Assembly (NCBI GenBank): GCA_022822325.1
Contig: JAJEBW010000015.1
Location: forward strand, 1-64,000
Source of the DNA: Gemmatimonadota bacterium
GTDB lineage: Bacteria; Gemmatimonadota; Gemmatimonadetes; Longimicrobiales; Gaopeijiaceae
Reading direction: 5' to 3'
Length of the DNA: 64,000 bases
Under the pieces are notes generated by a model that worked only from the letters and a program-made list of their open reading frames with translations, ran no database searches and was not told the origin of the DNA. A program made the translations under genes and the position numbers. This document shows positions 8,273 to 16,956 of this stretch, one piece after another; positions within the stretch are counted from its first letter, which is position 1, and every line of letters starts with the position of its first letter.

Positions 8273-10633
8273 ATGGACTTCATACGCAGCATGGTGCGGC
8301 GGGACCTGAAGACGGGGAAGCACGACGGGCGCGTCGTGACCCGCTTTCCCCCGGAGCCCAACGGGTTCCTGCACATCGGGCACGCCAAGTCGCTCTGCCT
8401 CAACTTCGGGATCGCCTCGGAACACCCGGGGGGACGTTGCCATCTGCGCCTCGACGACACCAACCCCGATACCGAAAAGGCCGAGTTCGTCGAGGCCATG
8501 AAGCGCGACATTCGCTGGTTGGGCTTCGATTGGGGAGAGCACCTCTACCACGCATCGGACTACTTCGAGCAGCTCTACCGCTATGCCCATCTCCTTGTCG
8601 ACAGGGGACTCGCCTACGTCGACTCCTCCACTGAGGCCGAAATTCGCGAGCGGCGCGGCTCCATCGCCGAACCGGGCGTCGACAGCCCCTGGCGCAACCG
8701 CTCCCCCGGAGAAAACCGCGATCTCTTCCTCCGCATGCGCGCGGGCGAGTTCCCCGACGGCGCTCACGTCCTGCGCGCGAAGATCGACATGGCGCACCGC
8801 AACATGGTCATGCGCGATCCGATCCTCTACCGGATTCGCCACGCCAGCCACTATCGCCACGGCGACGACTGGCCGATCTACCCGATGTACGACTTCGCCC
8901 ACTGCCTCTCGGACTCCATCGAGCGCGTCACCCATTCGCTCTGCACCCTGGAGTTCGAGAACAATCGCGAGATCTACGACTGGCTCCTGGAGAAGGTGGA
9001 TGCGCCCCGGCCCCGTCCCGAACAGACCGAGTTCGCCCCTCTGGTCCTCGATCATCTGATTACCAGCAAGAGCAAGCTACGGCCGTTGGTCGAAGGGGGA
9101 CATGTGCGCGGATGGGACGACCCGCGGATGCCGACGCTGGCGGGGCTGCGCCGGCGCGGGGTGACGCCCGAGGCGATTCGGAAGCTCTGCGAGATGGTGG
9201 GGGTGGCGCGGACGCAGTCGCGGGTGGAGATGGCCAAGCTCGACTTCGCGATTCGCGACGATCTGAACGAGAGGGCGCCGCGAGCCTTCTGCGTGCTGGA
9301 TCCGCTGCGGGTGGTGCTGGCGAATGTGCCGGAGGGGAAAGGGCGGATGGTGCGCGCGCCGCGGTTCCCGGGCCGGACGCCGAGAACGGATGGTGGCGAG
9401 GGAACGGACGCCGAGGGGGAACGGGCGCTGCCGCTGGGCCGCGTGGTCTACATCGAACGCGACGACTTTCGCGAGGATCCGCCCCCTGGATTTCGCCGTC
9501 TGGCGCCGGGGGGACGGGTGCGCCTGAAGTACGCCGCCGTGATCCGGTGCGAAGAGATGGTGAAGGACGAAGGGGGCCGCGTGGTGGAGTTGCGGTGCCG
9601 GGTGGAGACGGAGGCCGGGGGAGGCGGGGGGAGGGGGGGACCGGTGCGGGCCGCGATCCACTGGGTGGAGGCCACGAGCGCGGCGCCGGCCGAGGTGCGC
9701 CTCTACGACCGGCTCTTTGCCATGCCCGATCCTCCGTTGGACGATCTGGCGGGCGCCCTGGCCACCGGGTCGGAGAGGGTGGTGGCGCGCGCGCTGCTGG
9801 AGCCGAGGCTGGCCGCGACCGGGCCGGGCGAGCACTACCAGTTCGAGCGGCTGGGGTACTTCTTTTCGGACCCGGAGGATTGCCGAGAGGGACGGCTCGT
9901 CTTCAACCGCACGGCGACCTTGCGCGAGGGCTGGAGCGAGGAGAAAAGCGCGGGGGCCGGGGTGCCGACCGAGGGCGAGAGCGCGGCGAAGCCGACGACC
10001 GCATCGTCGGGCGGGGACGGCGCGCGCGGGGTCGGGCGCGGGAGGGAGACTGGAGGGGGCGATCCCGAGCTGCCGACCGGCGAGGAACGGGAGCGCTACG
10101 ACGAACTGGTCGCCCTGGGGGCCGGCGGGGCGACGGCGATCACCCTGGCCCGCTCGCCTGCGCTGCGGGAGGTCTTCCTTGCGGCCCGGCCCGTCTTCCC
10201 GGAGGGCGCGGAGGCGATCGCCGGTTGGCTCGCCAACGACGTGGCGCGGCTTCTCGGCAGCGACGAACGCAGCGGTCTCGGGCGGCTCGCGCCGAAAGAC
10301 CTGGCCGGTTTGGCGCGTGCGGTGGCCGAAGACGAGCTGTCGCACCGGCAGGGACGGCGGCTTCTGGAGGCGATCCTGACGGAGGGCGGGACGCTGGCCG
10401 AGCTGCGCGCCACCCTCGATCTGGAGGAGATCGGGGACGAGGCGGTGCTGGCGCCGATGATCCGGGAACTGATGGAAGCCTTCCCCGGGCGGGTGACGGC
10501 CTACAGGGGGGGGCAGCGCGGCCTTCTCGGTTTCTTCGTGGGACAGGTGATGCAGAAGACCGGGGGCCGCGCCGATCCCCGCAAAGCGAGCGAGGTGGCG
10601 GCCGCGCTGCTGGGGCGCGCGGACGAGTGTTGA
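8273..10633 (+). CDS. glnS: Glutaminyl-tRNA synthetase with a C-terminal YqeY/GatB-like domain
   Basis: The product charges tRNA-Gln with glutamine in the cytoplasm. It is 786 residues long, against about 550 for the E. coli enzyme. HIGH (34-37) and the ITSKS form of the KMSKS loop (about 263-267) mark the class I site, and RFPPEPNGFLHIGHAKS is a GlnRS signature. The two-barrel anticodon domain follows. A Gly/Asp-rich low-complexity linker near 560-600 leads to a helical tail ending in GFFVGQVMQKTGGRADP, which matches the tRNA-binding tail domain of GatB and YqeY, as in the Deinococcus enzyme. The ATG at 8273 sits 7 bases from GGGAGAGG; the ATG at 8267 abuts that site and is less likely. Confidence 0.95.
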   Translation: MDFIRSMVRRDLKTGKHDGRVVTRFPPEPNGFLHIGHAKSLCLNFGIASEHPGGRCHLRLDDTNPDTEKAEFVEAMKRDIRWLGFDWGEHLYHASDYFEQLYRYAHLLVDRGLAYVDSSTEAEIRERRGSIAEPGVDSPWRNRSPGENRDLFLRMRAGEFPDGAHVLRAKIDMAHRNMVMRDPILYRIRHASHYRHGDDWPIYPMYDFAHCLSDSIERVTHSLCTLEFENNREIYDWLLEKVDAPRPRPEQTEFAPLVLDHLITSKSKLRPLVEGGHVRGWDDPRMPTLAGLRRRGVTPEAIRKLCEMVGVARTQSRVEMAKLDFAIRDDLNERAPRAFCVLDPLRVVLANVPEGKGRMVRAPRFPGRTPRTDGGEGTDAEGERALPLGRVVYIERDDFREDPPPGFRRLAPGGRVRLKYAAVIRCEEMVKDEGGRVVELRCRVETEAGGGGGRGGPVRAAIHWVEATSAAPAEVRLYDRLFAMPDPPLDDLAGALATGSERVVARALLEPRLAATGPGEHYQFERLGYFFSDPEDCREGRLVFNRTATLREGWSEEKSAGAGVPTEGESAAKPTTASSGGDGARGVGRGRETGGGDPELPTGEERERYDELVALGAGGATAITLARSPALREVFLAARPVFPEGAEAIAGWLANDVARLLGSDERSGLGRLAPKDLAGLARAVAEDELSHRQGRRLLEAILTEGGTLAELRATLDLEEIGDEAVLAPMIRELMEAFPGRVTAYRGGQRGLLGFFVGQVMQKTGGRADPRKASEVAAALLGRADEC

Positions 10634-10658
10634 CTTTTCAACATTCATCGGTTAACCA
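10628..10658 (+). promoter_or_regulatory. Candidate promoter and operator of the blaI-M56 operon
   Basis: A perfect inverted repeat TGTTGA-N4-TCAACA lies at 10628-10643 and overlaps both the stop codon of glnS and a -35-like TTGACT at 10630-10635. A -10-like TAACCA lies at 10653-10658 with a 17-base spacer, inside a second palindrome GGTTAACC at 10650-10657. Overlap of a palindrome with promoter boxes, just ahead of a BlaI-type repressor gene, suggests autoregulation. The site does not match the TACA/TGTA operator known from staphylococci and bacilli. Confidence 0.45.
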
Positions 10659-10726
10659 TTGGGGGTCGCAAAATCGCGTCCCGAGCCGCGAAGGCCGGAC
10701 GGACCGCCAAATGGAGGACAATCATC

Positions 10727-11110
10727 GTGAGTCGGCTTTCCCCGCTGAGCAGACGCGAACGCCAGGTCATGGACATCCTGTACGAACTGGGCAGCGCTTC
10801 GGCGGCCCGGATCCGGAAACGCATGGCCGACCCTCCGACGGACTCCGCAGTCCGCTCGATCCTGCGCATCCTCGTGGAAAAGCGGCATCTGCAGCGGAAG
10901 CCGGATGGCCCCCGCTACATCTACTTCCCGACGGCGTCCGTCTCGCAGGTGCGGCGTTCCGCGATGCACCATGTCTTGCGGACCTTTTTCGGAGGCAGTA
11001 TCGAGGGTGGAGTGGCGACGCTGCTGGAGCTCCGCGACGGCGATCTGACCCCGGAGGAGCATGAACGCATTCGGGCGATGATCGACAGAGCGGCGGAGGA
11101 GGGAAGATGA
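10727..11110 (+). CDS. BlaI/MecI-family winged-helix repressor
   Basis: This product of 127 residues has the standard BlaI length and begins with the family start LSPLSRRERQVMDILYELG. A winged helix-turn-helix DNA-binding domain (1-75) with a recognition region around TDSAVRSILRILVEKRHLQR is followed by a short C-terminal dimerisation part. The GTG start at 10727 lies 9 bases from a GGAGG site. Family members bind operator DNA as dimers and are released by proteolysis that an M56 sensor sets off. The next gene encodes an M56 peptidase and begins at this gene's stop codon (ATGA), so the pair is a sensor-repressor module. The inducing signal is unknown, and no beta-lactamase gene is adjacent. 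Confidence 0.92.
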   Translation: MSRLSPLSRRERQVMDILYELGSASAARIRKRMADPPTDSAVRSILRILVEKRHLQRKPDGPRYIYFPTASVSQVRRSAMHHVLRTFFGGSIEGGVATLLELRDGDLTPEEHERIRAMIDRAAEEGR

Positions 11111-13611
11111 CCGGATTGTCCATCCTCTCCACGAGCCTCTTCGGCCTGGTTGCGAAGGCCACGCTGATCCTCTGCGTCGCCCTCGCTCTTGCCTGGTTCA
11201 CGAGACGGAGCTCCGCCCGGACGCTGCACCTCCTCTGGACGGCGACCTTCGTGGCGCTGCTCGCCCTGCCGGGCGCCAGTCTGCTGGCGCCTTCGTGGGA
11301 ACTGCCCGTGCTCCCCATTCGGACCGCCCCGGCTCCGGTCCCAGCCGGCGACGGTTCTCCCAGGGCACCGGCAAGCAGGGCACCGGCAAGCGACCCGCCT
11401 GCCGCCCTTCTCCTTCGCGAAGCCGAACCCCAGCCGAATCCGTCCTTGCCGGTGCTTGCCGGACCCCCCTCGTTCCGCCATCGCGGCGACGCTCCGGTCC
11501 CGCGAACCGCCGCCGGGGGGCTCCTCATCCTCTGGGCGCTCGGCTGCGGCGCCGGCCTGGTGTCCCTCGGCGTGGGCGCCCTGCGCTTCCGGAGCCTGGT
11601 TCTCCGGGCAACGCCGCTGGACGACCCGGTCTGGATCCAGTCGGCGAACAGGCTGCGGCGCCGGCTGCGCGTGCGCATCCGCGTCCGGCTCCTTGCCAGT
11701 GCGAAGCTCCCCGCCCCGATGACCGGCGGTTTCCTGAGCCCCGTGATTCTCCTGCCGGAATCCGCGACGGAATGGACGGCGTCCCGGCGCGAGGCGGTGC
11801 TGTCGCACGAGCTCGTGCATCTGCGCCGCCGGGATGCGGTGCGGCAGCTCGCAGGCCGCGTGGCATTGGCGTTGTACTGGTTCCATCCGCTGGCCTGGAT
11901 CGCCTGGCGCCGTGCGGTCGCGGCCAGAGAACGATCGTGCGACGAAGAGGTTCTGGCGCTTGGCGTGCGTCCCTCCGCATACGCCCGGCACCTCCTCGCG
12001 CTGGCGTCCGGGCTTGCCTCGCGTCCTCCCGTCCATTCGCTGCCGATGGCGCAGCGCTCCCACCTGGAGAACCGGATCATGTTGATTCTGAAGCCGCACC
12101 GGCCCCATTTCTCGAGAATTCGCACCTGCGGCACTCTGTCGCTCCTCGCCGGAGCGGGAGTGCTCGTCGCCTGTGCGCGACCGGTTCCCATCGATTCGGG
12201 CCCCGTCCCTCCACCTCCGGCCGAGGAGATCCCGATCGAGGCGGATCCGGCTGCGGCCCCGGCGCTTCCCGAGAACCCGTCGCCGAGGCCTGCCCCTCCA
12301 CCGGAGACGCCGCCTGCCGAGCCGGTCGCCGAGGTCCTCTCCGTCGTTGCCCCGTCCAGGTTGGAGCCGCCGAGGCCGCTGGAAGCCGTCTGCAATCCGG
12401 GTGCGTTCACCGGCATTTGGCGCGACCGCGAATCGACCACGCTCCAGGTAACGGTGGAGGGCATGTCGCTCTGCATGCGGACTCAGGGAGACGTCGCGAT
12501 GAGCGGAAACGGCGCCGCCGTCGTGAGGATGGAGCCCGGCAGCCTGCTGGTCCTGGCGTCGTTGGCCGCGCGGCGTCACTTGCTGGTCATCTCCCCGGGC
12601 GCGGGTGGACCCGAGTACGCCTGGAGCGTCGATGGCCGTGCGCAGCCCTTCGACGACGAAGCCCGGGAATGGCGCGATCTGGTCTTCACCGTGCTGGCGG
12701 GCTTCCGCGAGGCCTGGGCCATTCGGAGCGAGGAAGGGAGTCTGCGCCGCGAGATTGGCTCTCGCCAACGGCATGTGGCGGGTCTGCGCCGGGACATCGG
12801 ATCCCATGAACGACATGTCGCAGCCTTGCGGCGGAAGATCGCTTCCCATGAACGGCATGTGGCGGGTCTGCACCGGGATATCGCTTCTCACGAGCGGCAT
12901 GTGGCGGGCCTGCGCCGGGACATCGGATCCCACGAGCGGCATGTGGCCGGCTTGCGCCGGGATATCGCTTCCCACGAGCGACAGGTGGCGGGCTTGCAAC
13001 GGGACATTGGATCCCACGAACGCCATGTCGCGGGTCTGCACCGGAAGATTGCATCGCGGCAACGGAAGGTCGCGAGCCTGAATCGGGATGTCGTCCGGGC
13101 CGGGCGGAGCGAGACGCAGGAAGCGTCGCGGGCGCGGGCCGAGCTGGCCGAGGTGGAGAGCGAGCTGCGCCGGTTGCGCCAGGCCGTCGAGGACTACGAC
13201 CTGGAGCGGCGAGTGCGCGAAGTCGGACGGGAGATCGACCGGTACGATCTGGACGGCAAGATCCGGGAGATCGAAGCGCAGATTCGCGCATACGACCTTG
13301 AGGGCAGGATCGGGGAGATCGAGTCGCGGATCCAGCGATACGACCTGGAGGGCAGGACCCGGGCCATCGAGTCGCAGATCGAACAATACGACCTTGAGGG
13401 CAGGATTCGGACCATCGAGTCAGAGATCGAACAGTACGACCTGGACGGCAGGATCGGGGAGATCGAAGCGCGGATTCGCGCATACGACCTGGACGAGGGA
13501 ATCCGGGAGATCGAGTCGCAGATCGAGGAACTGGACGCGGACCGGCGGGCCGGAGAGGTCGAGCGGTCAATCCAGGACGAGATCGCGGCGCTGAAGGAGC
13601 TGATCGGGTAG
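11107..13611 (+). CDS. M56 (BlaR1-type) membrane peptidase with two arrays of C-terminal repeats
   Basis: The product has 834 residues. Two N-terminal membrane helices (about 8-60), a third near 135-160, the zinc motif HELVH (234-238) followed by the acidic SCDEEVL segment (near 277-283), and a further membrane helix (LSLLAGAGVLVAC, near 340-352) reproduce the BlaR1/MecR1 sensor-protease layout. There is no penicillin-binding sensor domain. After a proline-rich linker comes a globular part of about 120 residues with two cysteines, then seven 14-residue repeats, then eight 16-residue repeats, both rich in charged residues. The repeats probably form a long periplasmic coiled rod. The gene overlaps the blaI-like gene by ATGA. 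Signal cleavage of the repressor is the family model; the ligand is unknown. Confidence 0.9.
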   Translation: MTGLSILSTSLFGLVAKATLILCVALALAWFTRRSSARTLHLLWTATFVALLALPGASLLAPSWELPVLPIRTAPAPVPAGDGSPRAPASRAPASDPPAALLLREAEPQPNPSLPVLAGPPSFRHRGDAPVPRTAAGGLLILWALGCGAGLVSLGVGALRFRSLVLRATPLDDPVWIQSANRLRRRLRVRIRVRLLASAKLPAPMTGGFLSPVILLPESATEWTASRREAVLSHELVHLRRRDAVRQLAGRVALALYWFHPLAWIAWRRAVAARERSCDEEVLALGVRPSAYARHLLALASGLASRPPVHSLPMAQRSHLENRIMLILKPHRPHFSRIRTCGTLSLLAGAGVLVACARPVPIDSGPVPPPPAEEIPIEADPAAAPALPENPSPRPAPPPETPPAEPVAEVLSVVAPSRLEPPRPLEAVCNPGAFTGIWRDRESTTLQVTVEGMSLCMRTQGDVAMSGNGAAVVRMEPGSLLVLASLAARRHLLVISPGAGGPEYAWSVDGRAQPFDDEAREWRDLVFTVLAGFREAWAIRSEEGSLRREIGSRQRHVAGLRRDIGSHERHVAALRRKIASHERHVAGLHRDIASHERHVAGLRRDIGSHERHVAGLRRDIASHERQVAGLQRDIGSHERHVAGLHRKIASRQRKVASLNRDVVRAGRSETQEASRARAELAEVESELRRLRQAVEDYDLERRVREVGREIDRYDLDGKIREIEAQIRAYDLEGRIGEIESRIQRYDLEGRTRAIESQIEQYDLEGRIRTIESEIEQYDLDGRIGEIEARIRAYDLDEGIREIESQIEELDADRRAGEVERSIQDEIAALKELIG
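12769..13095 (+). repeat. 14-residue (42-base) tandem repeats in the M56 peptidase
   Basis: Seven full units of the form RHVAGLRRDIGSHE, plus a partial eighth, follow each other without gaps. Fourteen residues are two heptads, and V, L and I fall at coiled-coil core spacing. The DNA units are 80-95 percent alike by eye, so copy number may vary between strains. Confidence 0.9.
13195..13578 (+). repeat. 16-residue (48-base) tandem repeats in the M56 peptidase
   Basis: Eight units of the form YDLEGRIREIESQIEQ run to within 11 codons of the stop; the last unit is degenerate. Each begins with YDL(E/D) and ends in an amphipathic IESQI half. Sixteen residues do not fit a simple heptad register, so a helical hairpin or stutter-containing coil is possible. 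Confidence 0.9.
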
Positions 13612-13789
13612 GCCGGTCCTGATTCGAAGAAGACGACTCTTGCTCGGAGCGCGAATCGTTGCCCAAAGCGGTCCGCGCCGAGACGGTTCAATTCCCAAGG
13701 GAGATCTCGTTGCCATGAAGACGCTTCCCCTCGACGCGCTTCCCATACGGATGCCTGCCCTCGACACGCTTGCCGGGAGGACCTTTGCC

Positions 13790-15058
13790 ATGAAATCCCG
13801 GGCCCGAAGATCGCGCGCCGCCAACGCTTCTGCGGATTCATCGAGGTTGCGCCGGTTCCGGCTCGCGACCTGTCTCCTGGCTTCCTGGCCGGTGCTGGTC
13901 GGTTGCGGCGACGCTCCCTCCCGGAGCGACTGGACCACCGCGCGGGACACCTTGCCTTCGGGCGCCGTCCGCATCGTCCACGCCCCGCCGGCCGATGCCG
14001 CCCCCGCCTGGACGCTGGTGGAGGAGTTGCGCGTCGGCTCCAGGGAGGGCGCCGGTCCGGACTCGTTCGGGTACCTGAAGGGTCTCGTGGCGTGGGAGGA
14101 CGGTGGCTTCGCCGTGCTTGATTCGCAGGCCCAGGAGCTGCGCGTCTTCGGTCCCGATGGCGCCCACGTCGCAACCCATGGCGGCAGGGGACAGGGGCCC
14201 GGCGAATTCGTGAATGCAAATGGCCTGATGGCCGGCTCCGATGGACGCCTCCGGGTGCCGGATTCGCGAGGCGGGCGGATGTCGGTCTTCGATCCCGAGG
14301 CGGGGTTCGTGGAGTCCTTTCCCTTTGCCGACGGAACCTATCACGCGGTATGGAATGGCGCGCTGGTGGGCGGAGACCGCATCTACCGGCCGTGGTGGGG
14401 GATCGGGAACCGAAATTGGCTTCGCATTTACGATCTTGCGATGACGGCGGTCGATTCCCTGCGCCTGCCGCCGAGCGGTGGCCGGGAGGATGATCCCGCG
14501 AGCCAGCCGGGCGCCTTTTACCAGGAGGCCGGCGGCGGCTACATGATGTACTCGATCCCATTCTATCCGCATTCGGTCCGGTACATCGATTCCCGGGGCG
14601 CCATCTGGTCGACGCGGGACGGCGACCCGGCATACCGAATCGCGCGGTGGGAGCCGGGCGGCGACACGACTCTGGTGGTCGAGACCCGTCGGTCCTCCGT
14701 CGCGATTCCCGCCGCCGAGCGCGACTCCGTCATCGACGGGATGCGGCGGATCACCTCGGATATGGGTGTGGGGGAATGGGACTGGTCCCGGGTTCCGGCG
14801 ATCAGGCCGGCCGTCGAGGCCATCTTCGAGTCCGCCGAGGGCGATCTGTGGGTTCGCACGCCTGCCGATGGCGGCGGAGTCATTTTCGATCGCTACGCCG
14901 GGGACGGCGCCTGGCTTGGATCGGTCCGGCCGGAGCTGGGCCTCGAGCTCTTCGACCACGCTCCGGTCGTGCGAGGCGAGAGGGTGTGGATGATCATGAG
15001 GGACGAACTCGATGTGAAGTACGTCGTCCGGGCCCGAATGACGCCTCCGTCCGGCTGA
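13790..15058 (+). CDS. Six-bladed beta-propeller lipoprotein
   Basis: The product has 422 residues. The ATG at 13790 has GGGAGG 9 bases upstream and gives a basic N-terminus, a hydrophobic core and the lipobox LVGC, so export and lipidation are predicted. The rest is a run of NHL-like blades (FAVLDSQAQELRVFGPDG) with the GxGQGPGEF turn that recurs in exported propellers of this bacterial group. No catalytic motif is seen, and the function is unknown. A related propeller, membrane-anchored instead of lipidated, is encoded at 54170-55315. An ATG at 13715 in the same frame would add 25 residues and is less likely because it would spoil the signal peptide. Confidence 0.8.
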   Translation: MKSRARRSRAANASADSSRLRRFRLATCLLASWPVLVGCGDAPSRSDWTTARDTLPSGAVRIVHAPPADAAPAWTLVEELRVGSREGAGPDSFGYLKGLVAWEDGGFAVLDSQAQELRVFGPDGAHVATHGGRGQGPGEFVNANGLMAGSDGRLRVPDSRGGRMSVFDPEAGFVESFPFADGTYHAVWNGALVGGDRIYRPWWGIGNRNWLRIYDLAMTAVDSLRLPPSGGREDDPASQPGAFYQEAGGGYMMYSIPFYPHSVRYIDSRGAIWSTRDGDPAYRIARWEPGGDTTLVVETRRSSVAIPAAERDSVIDGMRRITSDMGVGEWDWSRVPAIRPAVEAIFESAEGDLWVRTPADGGGVIFDRYAGDGAWLGSVRPELGLELFDHAPVVRGERVWMIMRDELDVKYVVRARMTPPSG

Positions 15059-15085
15059 GCCTGGAGGGCGTGGCCCGCAAAGGCC

Positions 15086-16810
15086 TCAGTGACCCGCCGC
15101 GGCGCCGTCGCTGTCCCTCGGATCCGGCACTCCCACCAGCGCGCCGGTTTCCGCATCGACGAAGATGCAGTGCGCGATCCCCTGCCCCCGTCCCCAGTTC
15201 ACCTCGTGGCCCATCGCGGCCAGTCGCTCCCCGTCGGCCTCCGGCATGAATCCCGTTTCCATGCGGACGGCATTGGGCAGCCACTGATGATGGAGTCGCT
15301 TCGCGGCGACGATTTCCTCCGGGCTCTCGCGAAAGTCCACCAGATTCACCACAAGCTGCAGCACCGTGTTGATGATCGTTCGGCCACCCGGACTCCCGAT
15401 CACGGCCACCAGCTCCCCATCGCGCGCGACGATCGTGGGCGTCATTGACGAAAGCATGCGTTGTTCGGGACGGGCCAGATTCGGCTCCGTTCCGATGAGG
15501 CCGCGGGCGTCGGTCAGTCCCGGACGCGCGTTGAAGTCGCCCATCTCGTTGTTGAGGAGGAATCCCGCACCGGGCACGGTGATGTACGATCCGTAGCCGC
15601 CCTCGAGGGTGTAGGTGACCGAGACCGCCATCCCGTCCGCATCCACCACCGAGTAGTGCGTGGTCTCCATGCTCTCGGCGGGCGGCGCTCCCTCCACGTC
15701 GGAGGGGTTGGAGACGCCGGCCGCGGTTGCGTCGATTCCGGCCCGAAGCTCGGCCGCGTACTCCTTGCTGGTGAGGCGCGCGACGGGAACGTCGGCGAAG
15801 TCGGGATCGGCCAGGTGCATGGCGCGGTCGCGGAAGGCGTGCCGCATCGACTCGATCAGGTGATGGGCGTACTCGGGGGTGCCCGCGCCGAGCCCCGCCA
15901 CATCGACGCCCTCCAGGATGTTCAGCATCTGAACCAGCGCGGTCCCTCCCGACGACGGCGGCGGCATGCTGATGATCTCGTGGCCCCGGTAGCTGCCGCG
16001 GATCGGCTCGCGCTCCTGTGCCTCGTACCGGGCGAGATCCTCCTCGGTGATCCACCCGCCGCCCCGCTCCATCTCCTCCGCGATCAGCCGTGCGGTGGCG
16101 CCCCGGTAGAATCCGTCGCGGCCCTCGTCGCGGATGCGTTCCAGCGTTCCCGCCAGGTCGCTCTGCGCCAGGATCTCGCCGGGCCGGTAGGGAACGCCGT
16201 CCCGGTAGAACTGCTCGAAGGTGGCGGGGTAGTCGCGGAATGCCTCCATCCGTCCCTCCAGCGAGGCCGCCAGCCGTTCGCTCACCACGAATCCATCGCG
16301 GGCCAGCGTAACGGAGGGTTCGACCAGCTCCGGCCAGTCCGCGCTCCCATACCTCTCGTGCGCAAGCGCGAATCCGGCCACCGTTCCCGGCACCCCCACC
16401 GCCAGGTGACTCCGGTGGTGGATCTGGTAGGAATACTCGCCGTCCTCGCCGACGAACATCTCGGGGTGGGCCCGAAGCGGCGCCTTCTCGCGAAAGTCGA
16501 TCGCCGTCGCGCGGCCATCCGGGAAACGGATGATCATGAAGCCGCCCCCGCCGATGTTTCCGGCCGTCGGGTGGGTGACCGCGAGCGCGAGTCCGGTGGC
16601 GATCGCCGCATCGACCGCATTGCCCCCCGCGCGAAGGACGGCCGCTCCCGCCTCGCTCGCATCCGGGTATGCGGAGACCACCATCCCCGCCTCGGCCTGG
16701 AGGACGCCGCGGGTTGCGGGGGTCGGCGACGAATCGATCGGGTCGCCGGCGCAGGCCGCCAAGGCGAGGAGCGCGATCGCCGCGCCCGCGGTGGCCTTCA
16801 GGGGACGCAT
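15086..16810 (-). CDS. ggt: Gamma-glutamyltransferase, lipoprotein form
   Basis: The product of 574 residues resembles classic GGT throughout: GGNAVDAAIATGLALAV, the catalytic METTHYSVVD with autocleavage threonine predicted at residue 383, and the substrate-binding SSMTPTIV and GSPGGRTI segments. It should cleave glutathione and other gamma-glutamyl compounds in the periplasm. The ATG at 16810 gives a compact lipoprotein signal ending LAAC; an ATG at 16846 in frame would add 12 polar residues. No clear ribosome binding site favours either. Unlike the homolog at 6174-8090, it keeps the full TTHYS motif, so the two probably differ in substrate. It is a single gene, convergent with the propeller lipoprotein gene. 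Confidence 0.95.
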   Translation of the reverse strand: MRPLKATAGAAIALLALAACAGDPIDSSPTPATRGVLQAEAGMVVSAYPDASEAGAAVLRAGGNAVDAAIATGLALAVTHPTAGNIGGGGFMIIRFPDGRATAIDFREKAPLRAHPEMFVGEDGEYSYQIHHRSHLAVGVPGTVAGFALAHERYGSADWPELVEPSVTLARDGFVVSERLAASLEGRMEAFRDYPATFEQFYRDGVPYRPGEILAQSDLAGTLERIRDEGRDGFYRGATARLIAEEMERGGGWITEEDLARYEAQEREPIRGSYRGHEIISMPPPSSGGTALVQMLNILEGVDVAGLGAGTPEYAHHLIESMRHAFRDRAMHLADPDFADVPVARLTSKEYAAELRAGIDATAAGVSNPSDVEGAPPAESMETTHYSVVDADGMAVSVTYTLEGGYGSYITVPGAGFLLNNEMGDFNARPGLTDARGLIGTEPNLARPEQRMLSSMTPTIVARDGELVAVIGSPGGRTIINTVLQLVVNLVDFRESPEEIVAAKRLHHQWLPNAVRMETGFMPEADGERLAAMGHEVNWGRGQGIAHCIFVDAETGALVGVPDPRDSDGAAAGH

Positions 16811-16956
16811 GCCGGGGTCGTCGGGTGACGGAAGCTTCACTCTCATGATTTGGCGGGGGGTTCGGGTGGGGGCCTGGGGCACGGATGGGAGTTTGGGACG
16901 CGAGCGGGACCGGGCGCCAGCGGGGACCGGGCCGGCTCGGACGATCGCCGCCCGCG

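Noticed and set aside
10727-13611. Beta-lactam resistance regulation (true blaI-blaR1)
   Set aside because: The M56 protein has no penicillin-binding domain and no beta-lactamase gene is adjacent, so only the general module type is claimed.
15461-16828. Long plus-strand open frames across the second gamma-glutamyltransferase
   Set aside because: They are shadows of the minus-strand gene, which has the catalytic TTHYS motif and a lipobox.
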